A stretch of DNA of 64,000 bases from Agriotes lineatus. Lineage: Eukaryota; Arthropoda; Insecta; Coleoptera; Elateridae. Shown in pieces: positions 1-13,000 of the stretch; the first letter of the stretch is position 1, and the number at the start of each line of letters is the position of its first letter. Under the pieces are notes generated by a model. That model searched no databases. It saw only the letters and a program-made list of their open reading frames with translations, and was not told the DNA's origin. The DNA is taken from positions 1 to 64,000 of the forward strand of contig CALNHX010000274.1 in NCBI GenBank assembly GCA_940337035.1, in the 5' to 3' direction. The position numbers were made by a program, and so were the translations under genes.

Positions 1-430
1 CCCTAACGTCCCAGACGTCCCAGACGTCCTAGATGTCCCATATGTCCCTAACGTCCCAGACGTCCCAGATGTTCCATATGTCTCATATGTCCCTAATGTC
101 CCAGGCGTCCTAGATGTTGCATATGTCCCTAACGTCCCAGACGTCCTAAATGTCCCATATGTCCCTAACGTCTCAGACGTCCCAGATGTTTCATATGTCC
201 CTAATATCCCAAACATTATAGATGTCCCGTATGTCCTTAACGTCCTAGACGTACCAGATATCCCATATGTCTCTAACATCCCAGACGTAACTGATGTCCC
301 ATATGTCCCTAAGGTCCCAGGCGTCCCATATGTCCCATATGTCCCATATGTCCCTAATGTCCCAGGCGTCCCAAATGTCCCATATGTCCTTAACGTCCTA
401 GACGTCCCAGACGTCCTAGATGTCCCATAT
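1..430 (+). repeat. Degenerate left segment of the array
   Basis: These units keep the 9-bp register but carry more private substitutions than the neighbouring block, for example aacattatagatg near 213, gacgtaactgatg near 286 and taaggtcccagg near 311. The stretch does not align with the 4023-bp-distant copy, whereas sequence from about 431 onward does (431-617 matches about 4454-4640). I read it as an older part of the array just outside the homogenised block A. The boundary is approximate, 390-430. Confidence 0.7.
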
Positions 431-617
431 GTCCTTAACGTCCTAGACGTCCCAGATGTCCCATATGTCCCTAATCTCCCAGGCGTCTTAGATGTTCCAT
501 ATGTCCCTAACGTCCCAGACGTCCTAAATGTCCCATATGTCCCTAACGTCACAGACGTCCTAAATGTCTCATAAGACCCTAACGTCCCAGACGTCCTAGA
601 TGTCCTATATGTCCCTA

Positions 618-3600
618 ACGGCCCAGACGTCCCAGACGTCCTAGATGTCCCATATGTCCTTAACGTCCCAGACGTCCCAGATGTCCTATATGTCTCTAAA
701 GTCCCAGACGTCCTAGATGTCCCATATGTCCTTAACGTCCCAGACGTCCCAGATGTCTCATATGTCCTTAACGTCCCAGACGTCCCAGATGTCCCATATG
801 TCCTTAACGTCCCAGACGTCCCAGATGTCCCATATGTCCCATATGTCCCTAATGTCCCAGGCGTCCTAAATGTCCCATATGTTTTTAACGTCCCAGACGT
901 CCCAGACGTCCTAGATGTCCCATATGTCCTTTACGTCACAGACGTCCCAGATGTCTCATATGACCCTAACGTCCCAGACGTCCCAGATGTCTCATATGAC
1001 CCTAACGTCCCAGACGTCCCAGATGTCCTATATGTCCTATATGTCCCTAATGTCCCAGGCGTCCTAGATGTTTCATATGTCCCTAACGTCCAAGACGTCC
1101 TAAATGTTCCATATGTCCCTAACGTCCCAGACGTCCCAGATGTCCCATATGTCCCTAACGTCTCAGACGTCCCAGATGTCCCATATGTCCCATATGTCCC
1201 TAATGTCCCAGGCGTCCTAAATGTCCCATATGTTTTTAACGTCCCAGACGTCCCAGACGTCCTAGATGTCCCATATGTCCTTAACGTCCCAGACGTCCCA
1301 GATGTCCTATATGTCCCTAACGTCTCAGACGTCCCATATGTCCCATATGTCCCATATGTCCCTAATGTCCCAGGCGTCCTAAATGTCCCATATGTTTTTA
1401 ACGTCCCAGACGTCCCAGACGTCCTAGATGTCCCATATGTCCTTTACGTCCCAGACGTCCCAGATGTCTCATATGACCCTAACGTCCCAGACGTCCCAGA
1501 TGTCCTATATGTCCTATATGTCCCTAATGTCCCAGGCGTCCTAGATGTTTCATATGTCCCTAACGTCCAAGACGTCCTAAATGTTCCATATGTCCCTAAC
1601 GTCCCAGCTGTCCCGTATGTCCCTAACGTCCCAGACGTTCTAGATGTTCCATATGTCCCTAACGTCCCAGGCGTCCTAGATGACCTATATGTCCCTAACG
1701 TTCCAGACGTCCCAGACGTACCAGATGTCCCATATGTCCCATATGTCCCTAATGTCCCAGGCGTCCCAGATGTCCCATATGTTCCATATGTCCCTAATGA
1801 CCCAGGCGTCCTAAATGTCCCATATGTCCTTAACTTTCCAGACGTACCAGACGTTCTAGATGTCCCATATGTCCTTAGCGTCCCAGACGTCCCAAATGTC
1901 CCATATTTCCCTAACGTCCCAGACGTCCCAGATATCCCATATGTCCCATATGTCCCTAATGTCCGAGGCGTCCTAAATGTTCTATATGTCCCTAACGTCC
2001 CAGACGTTCTAAATGTCCCATATGTTCCTAACGTCCCAGACGTCCCAACTGTCCCGTATGTCCCAAACGTCCCAGACATCCCAGATGTCCCATATGTCCC
2101 ATATGTCCCTAATGTCCCAGGCGTCCCAGATGTCCCATTTGTCCCATATGTCCCTAATGTCCCAGGCGTCCTAAATGTCCCATATGTCCTTAACGTCCCA
2201 GACGTCCCAGACGTCCTAGATGTTCCATATGTCCTTAACGTCCCAGACGTCACAGATGTCCCATATGTCCCATATGTCCCTAATGTCCCAGGCGTCCTAG
2301 ATGTTCTATATGTCCCTAACGTCCCAGACGTTCTAAATGTCCCATATGTTCCTAACGTCCCAGACGTCCCAACTGTCCCGTATGTCCCTAACGTCCCAGA
2401 CATCCCAGATGTCCCATATGTCCCATATGTCCCTAATGTCCCAGGCGTCCCAGATGTCCCATTTGTCCCATATGTCCCTAATGTCCCAGGCGTCCTAAAT
2501 GTCCCATATGTCCTTAACGTCCCAGACGTCCCAGACGTCCTAGATGTCCCATATGTGCTTAACGTCCCAGACGTCACAGATGTCCCATATGTCCCATATG
2601 TCCCTAATGTCCCAATCGTCCCAGATGTCCCATTTGTCCCATATGTCCCTAATGTCCCAGACGTCCTAAATGTCCCATATGTCCTTAACGTCCCAGACGT
2701 CCCAGACGTCCTAGATGTCCCGTATGTCCCTAACGTCCCAGACGTCCCAGACGTCCTAGATGTCCCATATGTCCTTAACGTACTAGACTTCCTAAATCTC
2801 CCATATGTTCTTAACGTCCTAGACGTCCCAGATATCCCATATGTCCCTAATGTCCCAGGCGTCCTAAATGTCCCATATGTCATTAACGTCCCAGATGTCC
2901 CAGATGTCCCATATGTCCCATATGTCCCTAATGTCCCAGGCGTCCCAGATGTCCCATATATCACATATATCCCTAATGTCCCAGGCGTCCCAAATGTCCC
3001 ATATGTCCTTAACGTCCTAGACGTCCCAGACGTCCTAGATGTCCCATATGTCCTTAACGTCCTAGACGTCTCAGATGTCCGATATGTCCCTAATGTCCCA
3101 TGCGTCTTAGATGTTCCATATGACCCTAACGTCCCAGACGTCCTAAAGGTCCCATATGTCCCTAACGTCCCCGACGTCCCAGCTGTCCCGTATGTTCCAA
3201 ACGTCCCAGACGTCCTAGACGTCCTAGATGTCCCATATGTCCCTAACGTCCCAGACGTCCTAGATGTCCTATATGTCCCTAGCGTCCCAGACGTCTCAGA
3301 CGTCCTAGATGACCCATATGTCCTTAACGTCCCAGACGTCCCAGATGTCCTATATGTCTCTAAAGTCTCAGACGTCCTAGACGTCCTAGTTGTCCCATAT
3401 GTCCTTAACGTCCCAGACGTCCCAGATGGCCCATATGTCCCTAACGTCTCAGGCGTCCTAGATGTCTCATATGTCCTTAAGGTCCCAGATGTCCCATATG
3501 TCCCTAACGTCCCAGACGTCCCAGATGTCCCATATGTCCCATATGTCCCTAATGTCCCAGGCGTCCTAAATGTCCCATATGTTTTTAACGTCCCAGACGT

Positions 3601-4640
3601 CCCAGACGTCCTAGATGTCCCATATGTTCTTAACGTCCCAGACGTCCCAGATGTCTCGTATGTCCTATATGTCCCTAATGTCCGAGGCGTCCTAAATGTC
3701 CCATATGTCCTTAACTTCCCAGACGTCCCAGATGTCCCATATGTCCCATATGTCCCTAATGTCCCAGGCGTCCCAGATGTCCCATATGTCACATATATCC
3801 CTAATGTCCCAGGCGTCCCAAATGTCCCATATGTCCTTAACGTCCTATACGTCCCAGACGTCCTAGATGTCCCATATGTCCCTAACGTCCCAGACGTCCC
3901 AGATGTCTTATATGTCCCTAATGTCCCAGGCGTCTTAGATGTTCCATATGTCCCTAACGTCCCAGACTTCCTAAATGTCCCATATGTCCCTAACGTCACA
4001 GACGTCCCAGATGTCCTATATGTCTCTAAAGTCCCAGACGTCCTAGATGTCCCATATGTCCTTAACGTCCCAGACGTCCCAGATGTCCTATATGTCTCTA
4101 AAGTCCCAGACGTCCTAGATGTCCCATATGTCCTTAACGTTCCAGACGTCCCAGATGTCTCATATGTCCTTAAGGTCCCAGACGTCCCAGACGTCCTAGA
4201 TGTCCCATATGTCCTTAACGTCCCAGACGTCCCAGATGTCCCATATGTCCCTAACGTCCCAGACGTCCCAGATGTCCCATATGTCCCATATGTCCCTAAT
4301 GTCCCAGGCGTCCTAGATGTCCCATATGTTTTTAACGTCCCAAACGTCCCAGACGTCCTAGATGTCCCATATGTCCTTAACGTCCCAGACGTCCCAGATG
4401 TCTCATATGTCCTTAAGGTCCCAGACGTCCCAGACGTCCTAGATGTCCCATATGTCCTTAACGTCCTAGACGTCCCAGATGTCCCATATGTCCCTAATGT
4501 CCCAGGCGTCTTAGATGTTCCATATGTCCCTAACGTCCCAGACGTCCTAAATGTCCCATATGTCCCTAACGTCCCAGACGTCCTAAATGTCTCATATGTC
4601 CCTAACGTCCCAGACGTCCTAGATGTCCTATATGTCCCTA
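618..4640 (+). repeat. HOR copy A0 (4023 bp, short form)
   Basis: This copy runs from one acggcccag landmark to the next. It is 4023 bp (447 units), 1440 bp shorter than the ideal copy. It aligns with A1 up to about 4450 (the cttaaggtccc landmark at about 4413 matches about 8346). It then carries a roughly 190-bp segment (4450-4640) that also precedes the copy at 431-617, instead of the roughly 1.62-kb segment found at 8390-10013 in A1. It therefore lacks the module shared with block B. Whether A0 is a deletion or the ancestral form cannot be decided here. Confidence 0.88.
2035..2163 (-). other. Example run of 15 regularly spaced G-tracts (G4 motif)
   Basis: CCC begins at 2035 and then every 9 bp up to 2161, giving 15 consecutive C3 tracts separated by exactly six bases. 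On the - strand this is GGG-N6 repeated, which satisfies the usual G3-N1-7 quadruplex pattern many times over. Similar runs, broken by CCT-type units, occur throughout the array. Folding is inferred, not shown. Confidence 0.85.
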
Positions 4641-7600
4641 ACGGCCCAGACGTCCCAGACGTCCTAGATGTCCCATATGTCCTTAACGTCCCAGACGTCC
4701 CAGATGTCCTATATGTCTCTAAAGTCCCAGACGTCCTAGATGTCCCATATGTCCTTAACGTCCCAGACGTCCCAGATGTCTCATATGTCCCTAACGTCCC
4801 AGACGTCCCAGATGTCCCATATGTCCTTAACGTCCCAGACGTCCCAGATGTCCCATATGTCCCATATGTCCCTAATGTCCCAGGCGTCCTAAATGTCCCA
4901 TATGTTTTTAACGTCCCAGACGTCCCAGACGTCCTAGATGTCCCATATGTCCTTTACGTCCCAGACGTCCCAGATGTCTCATATGACCCTAACGTCCCAG
5001 ACGTCCCAGATGTCTCATATGACCCTAACGTCCCAGACGTCCCAGATGTCCTATATGTCCTATATGTCCCTAATGTCCCAGGCGTCCTAGATGTTTCATT
5101 TGTCCCTAACGTCCAAGACGTCCTAAATGTTCCATATGTCCCTAACGTCCCAGACGTCCCAGATGTCCCATATGTCCCTAACGTCTCAGACGTCCCAGAT
5201 GTCCCATATGTCCCATATGTCCCTAATGTCCCAGGCGTCCTAAATGTCCCATATGTTTTTAACGTCCCAGACGTCTCAGACGTCCTAGATGTCCCATATG
5301 TCCTTAACGTCCCAGACGTCCCAGATGTCCCATATGTCCCTAACGTCTCAGACGTCCCATATGTCCCATATGTCCCATATGTCCCTAATGTCCCAGGCGT
5401 CCTAAATGTCCCATATGTTTTTAACGTCCCAGACGTCCCAGACGTCCTAGATGTCCCTTATGTCCTTTACGTCCCAGACGTCCCAGATGTCTCATATGAC
5501 CCTAACGTCCAAGACGTCCCAGATGTCCTATATGTCCTATATGTCCCTAATGTCCCAGGCGTCCTAGATGTTTCATATGTCCCTAACGTCCAAGACGTCC
5601 TAAATGTTCCATATGTCCCAAACGTCCCAGCTGTCCCGTATGTCCCTAACGTCCCAGACGTTCTAGATGTTCCATATGTCCCTAACGTCCCAGGCGTCCT
5701 AGATGTCCTATATGTCCCTAACGTTCCAGACGTCCCAGACGTACCAGATGTCCCATATGTCCCATATGTCCCTAATGTCCCAGGCGTCCCAGATGTCCCA
5801 TATGTTCCATATGTCCCTAATGACCCAGGCGTCCTAAATGTCCCATATGTCCTTAACTTTCCAGACGTACCAGACGTTCTAGATGTCCCATATGTCCTTA
5901 GCGTCCCAGACGTCCCAAATGTCCCATATTTCCCTAACGTCCCAGACGTCCCAGATATCCCATATGTCCCATATGTCCCTAATGTCCGAGGCGTCCTAAA
6001 TGTTCTATATGTCCCTAACGTCCCAGACGTTCTAAATGTCCCATATGTTCCTAACGTCCCAGACGTCCCAACTGTCCCGTATGTCCCTAACGTCCCAGAC
6101 ATCCCAGATGTCCCATATGTCCCATATGTCCCTAATGTCCCAGGCGTCCCAGATGTCCCATTTGTCCCATATGTCCCTAATGTCCCAGGCGTCCTAAATG
6201 TCCCATATGTCCTTAACGTCCCAGACGTCCCAGACGTCCTAGATGTCCCATATGTCCTTAACGTCCCAGACGTCACAGATGTCCCATATGTCCCATATGT
6301 CCCTAATGTCCCAGGCGTCCTAGATGTTCTATATGTCCCTAACGTCCCAGACGTTCTAAATGTCCCATATGTTCCTAACGTCCCAGACGTCCCAACTGTC
6401 CCGTATGTCCCTAACGTCCCAGACATCCCAGATGTCCCATATGTCCCATATGTCCCTAATGTCCCAGGCGTCCCAGATGTCCCATTTGTCCCATATGTCC
6501 CTAATGTCCCAGGCGTCCTAAATGTCCCATATGTCCTTAACGTCCCAGACGTCCCAGACGTCCTAGATGTCCCATATGTCCTTAACGTCCCAGACGTCAC
6601 AGATGTCCCATATGTCCCATATGTCCCTAATGTCCCAATCGTCCCAGATGTCCCATTTGTCCCATATGTCCCTAATGTCCCAGACGTCCTAGATGTCCCA
6701 TATGTCCTTAACGTACTAGACTTCCTAAATGTCCCATATGTTCTTAACGTCCTAGACGTCCCAGATATCCCATATGTCCCTAATGTCCCAGGCGTCCTAA
6801 ATGTCCCATATGTCATTAACGTCCCAGATGTCCCAGATGTCCCATATGTCCCATATGTCCCTAATGTCCCAGGCGTCCCAGATGTCCCATATATCACATA
6901 TATCAATAATTTCCCAGGCGTCCCAAATGTCCCATATGTCCTTAACTTCCTAGACGTCCCAGACGTCCTAGATGTCCCATATGTCCTTAACGTCCTAGAC
7001 GTCTCAGATGTCCGATATGTCCCTAATGTCCCATGCGTCTTAGATGTCCCATATGTCCCTAACGTCCCAGACGTCCTAAAGGTCCCATATGTCCCTAACG
7101 TCCCCGACGTCCCAGCTGTCCCGTATGTTCCAAACGTCCCAGACGTCCTAGACGTCCTAGATGTCCCATATGTCCCTAACGTCCCAGACGTCCTAGATGT
7201 CCTATATGTCCCTAGCGTCCCAGACGTCTCAGACGTCCTAGATGACCCATATGTCCTTAACGTCCCAGACGTCCCAGATGTCCTATATGTCTCTAAAGTC
7301 TCAGACGTCCTAGACGTCCTAGTTGTCCCATATGTCCTTAACGTCCCAGACGTCCCAGATGGCCCATATGTCCCTAACGTCTCAGGCGTCCTAGATGTCT
7401 CATATGTCCTTAAGGTCCCAGATGTCCCATATGTCCCTAACGTCCCAGACGTCCCAGATGTCCCATATGTCCCATATGTCCCTAATGTCCCAGGCGTCCT
7501 AAATGTCCCATATGTTTTTAACGTCCCAGACGTCCCAGACGTCCTAGATGTCCCATATGTTCTTAACGTCCCAGACGTCCCAGATGTCTCGTATGTCCTA

Positions 7601-10013
7601 TATGTCCCTAATGTCCGAGGCGTCCTAAATGTCCCATATGTCCTTAACGTCCCAGACGTCCCAGATGTCCCATATGTCCCATATGTCCCTAATGTCCCAG
7701 GCGTCCCAGATGTCCCATATGTCACATATATCCCTAATGTCCCAGGCGTCCCAAATGTCCTATATGTCCTTAACGTCCTAAACGTCCCAGACGTCCTAGA
7801 TGTCCCATATGTCCCTAACGTCCCAGACGTCCCAGATGTCTTATATGTCCCTAATGTCCCAGGCGTCTTAGATGTTCCATATGTCCCTAACGTCCCAGAC
7901 TTGCTAAATGTCCCATATGTCCCTAACGTCACAGACGTCCCAGATGTCCTATATGTCTCTAAAGTCCCAGACGTCCTAGATGTCCCATATGTCCTTAACG
8001 TCCCAGACGTCCCAGATGTCCTATATGTCTCTAAAGTCCCAGACGTCCTAGATGTCCCATATGTCCTTAACGTCCCAGACGTCCCAGATGTCTCATATGT
8101 CCTTAAGGTCCCAGACGTCCCAGACGTCCTAGATGTCCCATATGTCCTTAACGTCCCAGACGTCCCAGATGTCCCATATGTCCCTAACGTCCCAGACGTC
8201 CCAGATGTCCCATATGTCCCATATGTCCCTAATGTCCCAGGCGTCCTAGATGTCCCATATGTTTTTAACGTCCCAAACGTCCCAGACGTCCTAGATGACC
8301 CATATGTCCTTAACGTCCCAGACGTCCCAGATGTCTCATATGTCCTTAAGGTCCCAGACGTCCCAGACGTCCTAGATGTCCCATATGTCCTTAACGTCCC
8401 AGACGTCCCAGATGTCCCATATGTCCCTAACGTCCCAGACGTCCCAGATGTCCCATATGTCCCATATGTCCCTAATGTCCCAGGCGTCCTAGATGTCCCA
8501 TATGTTTTTAACGTCCCAAACGTCCCAGACGTCCTAGATGTCCCATATGTCCTTTACGTCCCAGACGTCCCAGATGTCTCATATGACCCAAACGTCCCAG
8601 ACGTCCCAGATGTCCTATATGTCCTATATGTCCCTAATGTCCCAAGCGTCCTAGATGTTTCATATGTCCCTAACGTCCAAGACGTCCTAAATGTCCCATA
8701 TGTCCCTAACGTCCCAGACGTCCCAGTTGTCCCGTATGTCCCTAACGTCCCAGACGTCCTAGATGTTCCATATGTCTCTAACGTCCCAGACGTCCTAGAT
8801 GTCCTATATGTCCCTAACGTTCCAGACGTCCCAGACGTCCCAGATGTCCCATATGTCCCATATGTCCCTAATGTCCCAGGCGTCCCAGATGTCCCATATG
8901 TTTCATATGTCCTTAATGACCCAGGCGTCCTAAATGTCCCATATGCCCTTAACGTCCCAGACGTCCCAAATGTCCCATATTTCCATAACGTCCCAGAAGT
9001 CCCAGATGTCCCATACGTCCCATATGTCCCTAATGTCCGAGGCGTCCTAGATATTCTATATGTCCCTAACGTCCCAGACGCTCTAAATGTCCCATATGTT
9101 CCTAACGTCCCAGACGTCCCAACTGTCCCGTATGTCCCTAACGTCCCAGACGTCCCAGATGTCCCATATGTCCCATATGTCCCTAATGTCCCAGGCGTCC
9201 CAGATGTCCCATTTGTCCCATATGTCCCTAATGTTCCAGGCGTCCTAAATGTCCCATATGTCCTTAACGTCCCAGACGTCCCAGATATCCCAAATGTCCC
9301 GAATGTCTCAGGCGTCCTAAATGTCCCATATGTCCTTAACGTCCCACACGTCCCAGATGTCCCATATGTCCCATATGTCCCTAATGTCCCAGACGTCCCA
9401 GATGTCCCATATGTCACTTATATCCCTAATGTCCCAGGCGTCCCAAATGTCCCATATGTCCATAACGTCCTAGACGTCCCAGACGTCCTAGATGTTCCAT
9501 ATGTCCTTAACGTCGTAGACGTCCCAGATGTCCCATATGTCCCTAACGTCCCAGACGTCCCAGATGTCCCATATGTCCCTAATGTCCCAGGCGTCTTAGT
9601 TGTTCCATATGTCCCTAACGTCCCAGACCTCCTAAATGTCCCATATGTCCCTAACGCCCCAAACGTCCCAGCTGTCCCGTATGTTCCTAACGTCCCAGAC
9701 GTCCTAGACGTCCTAGATGTCCCATATGTCCCTAACGTCCCAGACGTCCTAGATGTCTTATATGTCCCTAGCGTCCCAGACGTCCCAGACGTCCTAGATG
9801 TCCCATATGTCCTTAACGTCCCAGACGTCCCAGATGTCCTATATGTTTCTAACGTCCCAGACGTCCTAGACGTCCTAGTTGTCCCATATGTCCTTAACGT
9901 CCCAGACGTCCCAGATGTCCCATATGTCCCTAACGTCTCAGGCGTCCTAGATGTCTCATATGTCCTTAAGGTCCCAGACGTCCCAGACGTCCTAGATGTC
10001 CTATATGTCCCTA
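4641..10013 (+). repeat. HOR copy A1 (5373 bp, 90-bp deletion)
   Basis: The copy is 5373 bp, or 5463 minus 90. The missing 90 bp lies near 6690. Here the sequence passes from cagacgtcctagatg straight to cttaacgtactag, whereas A2 (12058-12180) and A3 have ten more units between the same points. Similar short motifs flank the missing part, as expected for unequal exchange between near-identical units. This copy contains the 1.44-kb module missing from A0. A private variant, tatcaataatttccc, occurs near 6900. Confidence 0.9.
9292..9970 (+). repeat. Module shared between blocks A and B (copy in A1)
   Basis: This stretch carries gaatgtctca (9301), the rare cgtcgtagac unit (9511), cttagttgttcc (about 9595), gacctcctaaatg (about 9627) and cctagttgtcc (about 9871). 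The same ordered set recurs in A2 (from 15798), A3 (from 21261) and block B (25883-26570 and 28786-29475). The A1-to-B offset is constant at 16591 bp for two separate landmarks. A0 lacks it. The module links the two families and suggests exchange between them, or descent from a common longer unit. Confidence 0.85.
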
Positions 10014-13000
10014 ACGGCCCAGACGTCCCAGACGTCCTAGATGTCCCATATGTCCTTAACGTCCCAGACGTCCCAGATGTCCTATATGTCTCTAAAGTCC
10101 CAGACGTCCTAGATGTCCCATATGTCCTTAACGTCCCAGACGTCCCAGATGTCTCATATGTCCTTAACGTCCCAGACGTCCCAGATGTCCCATATGTCCT
10201 TAACGTCCCAGACGTCCCAGATGTCCCATATGTCCCATATGTCCCTAATGTCCCAGGCGTCCTAAATGTCCCATATGTTTTTAACGTCCCAGACGTCCCA
10301 GACGTCCTAGATGTCCCATATGTCCTTTACGTCCCAGACGTCCCAGATGTCTCATATGACCCTAACGTCCCAGACGTCCCAGATGTCTCATATGACCCTA
10401 ACGTCCCAGACGTCCCAGATGTCCTATATGTCCTATATGTCCCTAATGTCCCAGGCGTCCTAGATGTTTCATTTGTCCCTAACGTCCAAGACGTCCTAAA
10501 TGTTCCATTTGTCCCTAACGTCCCAGACGTCCCAGATGTCCCATATGTCCCTAACGTCTCAGACGTCCCAGATGTCCCATATGTCCCATATGTCCCTAAA
10601 GTCCCAGGCGTCCTAAATGTCCCATATGTTTTTAACGTCCCAGACGTCCCAGACGTCCTAGATGTCCCATATGTCCTTAACGTCCCAGACGTCCCAGATG
10701 TCCCATATATCCCTAACGTCTCAGACGTCCCATATGTCCCATATGTCCCATATGTCGCTAATGTCCCAGGCGTCCTAAATGTCCCATATGTTTTTAACGT
10801 CCCAGACGTCCCAGACGTCCTAGATGTCCCATATGTCCTTTACGTCCCAGACGTCCCAGATGTCTCATATGACCCTAACGTCCCAGACGTCCCAGATGTC
10901 CTATATGTCCTATATGTCCCTAATGTCCCAGGCGTCCTAGATGTTTCATATGTCCCTAACGTCCAAGACGTCCTAAATGTTCCATATGTCCCAAACGTCC
11001 CAGCTGTCCCGTATGTCCCTAACGTCCCAGACGTTCTAGATGTTCCATATGTCCCTAACGTCCCAGGCGTCCTAGATGTCCTATATGTCCCTAACGTTCC
11101 AGACGTCCCAGACGTACCAGATGTCCCATATGTCCCATATGTCCCTAATGTCCCAGGCGTCCCAGATGTCCCATATGTTCCATATGTCCCTAATGACCCA
11201 GGCGTCCTAAATGTCCCATATATCCTTAACTTTCCAGACGTACCAGACGTTCTAGATGTCCCATATGTCCTTAGCGTCCCAGACGTCCCAAATGTCCCAT
11301 ATTTCCCTAACGTCCCAGACGTCCCAGATATCCCATATGTCCCATATGTCCCTAATGTCCGAGGCGTCCTAAATGTTCTATATGTCCCTAACGTCCCAGA
11401 CGTTCTAAATGTCCCATATGTTCCTAACGTCCCAGACGTCCCAACTGTCCCGTATGTCCCTAACGTCCCAGACATCCCAGATGTCCCATATGTCCCATAT
11501 GTCCCTAATGTCCCAGGCGTCCCAGATGTCCCATTTGTCCCATATGTCCCTAATGTCCCAGGCGTCCTAAATGTCCCATATGTCCTTAACGTCCCAGACG
11601 TCCCAGACGTCCTAGATGTCCCATATGTCCTTAACGTCCCAGACGTCACAGATGTCCCATATGTCCCATATGTCCCTAATGTCCCAGGCGTCCTAGATGT
11701 TCTATATGTCCCTAACGTCCCAGACGTTCTAAATGTCCCATATGTTCCTAACGTCCCAGACGTCCCAACTGTCCCGTATGTCCCTAACGTCCCAGACATC
11801 CCAGATGTCCCATATGTCCCATATGTCCCTAATGTCCCAGGCGTCCCAGATGTCCCATTTGTCCCATATGTCCCTAATGTCCCAGGCGTCCTAAATGTCC
11901 CATATGTCCTTAACGTCCCAGACGTCCCAGACGTCCTAGATGTCCCATATGTCCTTAACGTCCCAGACGTCACAGATGTCCCATATGTCCCATATGTCCC
12001 TAATGTCCCAATCGTCCCAGATGTCCCATTTGTCCCATATGTCCCTAATGTCCCAGACGTCCTAAATGTCCCATATGTCCTTAACGTCCCAGACGTCCCA
12101 GACGTCCTAGATGTCCCGTATGTCCCTAACGTCCCAGACGTCCCAGACGTCCTAGATGTCCCATATGTCCTTAACGTACTAGACTTCCTAAATGTCCCAT
12201 ATGTTCTTAACGTCCTAGACGTCCCAGATATCCCATATGTCCCTAATGTCCCAGGCGTCCTAAATGTCCCATATGTCATTAACGTCCCAGATGTCCCAGA
12301 TGTCCCATATGTTCCATATGTCCCTAATGTCCCAGGCGTCCCAGATGTCCCATATATCACATATATCCCTAATGTCCCAGGCGTCCCAAATGTCCCATAT
12401 GTCCTTAACGTCCTAGACGTCCCAGACGTCCTAGATGTCCCATATGTCCTTAACGTCCTAGACGTCTCAGATGTCCGATATGTCCCTAATGTCCCATGCG
12501 TCTTAGATGTTCCATATGTCCCTAACGTCCCAGACGTCCTAAAGGTCCCATATGTCCCTAACGTCCCCGACGTCCCAGCTGTCCCGTATGTTCCAAACGT
12601 CCCAGACGTCCTAGACGTCCTAGATGTCCCATATGTCCCTAACGTCCCAGACGTCCTAGATGTCCCATATGTCCTTAACGTCCCAGACGTCACAGATGTC
12701 CCATATGTCCCATATGTCCCTAATGTCCCAGGCGTCCTAGATGTTCTATATGTCCCTAACGTCCCAGACGTTCTAAATGTCCCATATGTTCCTAACGTCC
12801 CAGACGTCCCAACTTTCCCGTATGTCCCTAACGTCCCAGACATCCCAGATGTCCCATATGTCCCATATGTCCCTAATGTCCCAGGCGTCCCAGATGTCCC
12901 ATTTGTCCCATATGTCCCTAATGTCCCAGGCGTCCTAAATGTCCCATATGTCCTTAACGTCCCAGACGTCCCAGACGTCCTAGATGTCCCATATGTCCTT

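Noticed and set aside
1444..3999. Gene on the - strand for an 851-residue G-T-rich repeat protein (also 17346-19901 and similar)
   Set aside because: Same 9-bp artefact read on the other strand. The start is GTG, and copies recur with the HOR rather than as independent genes.
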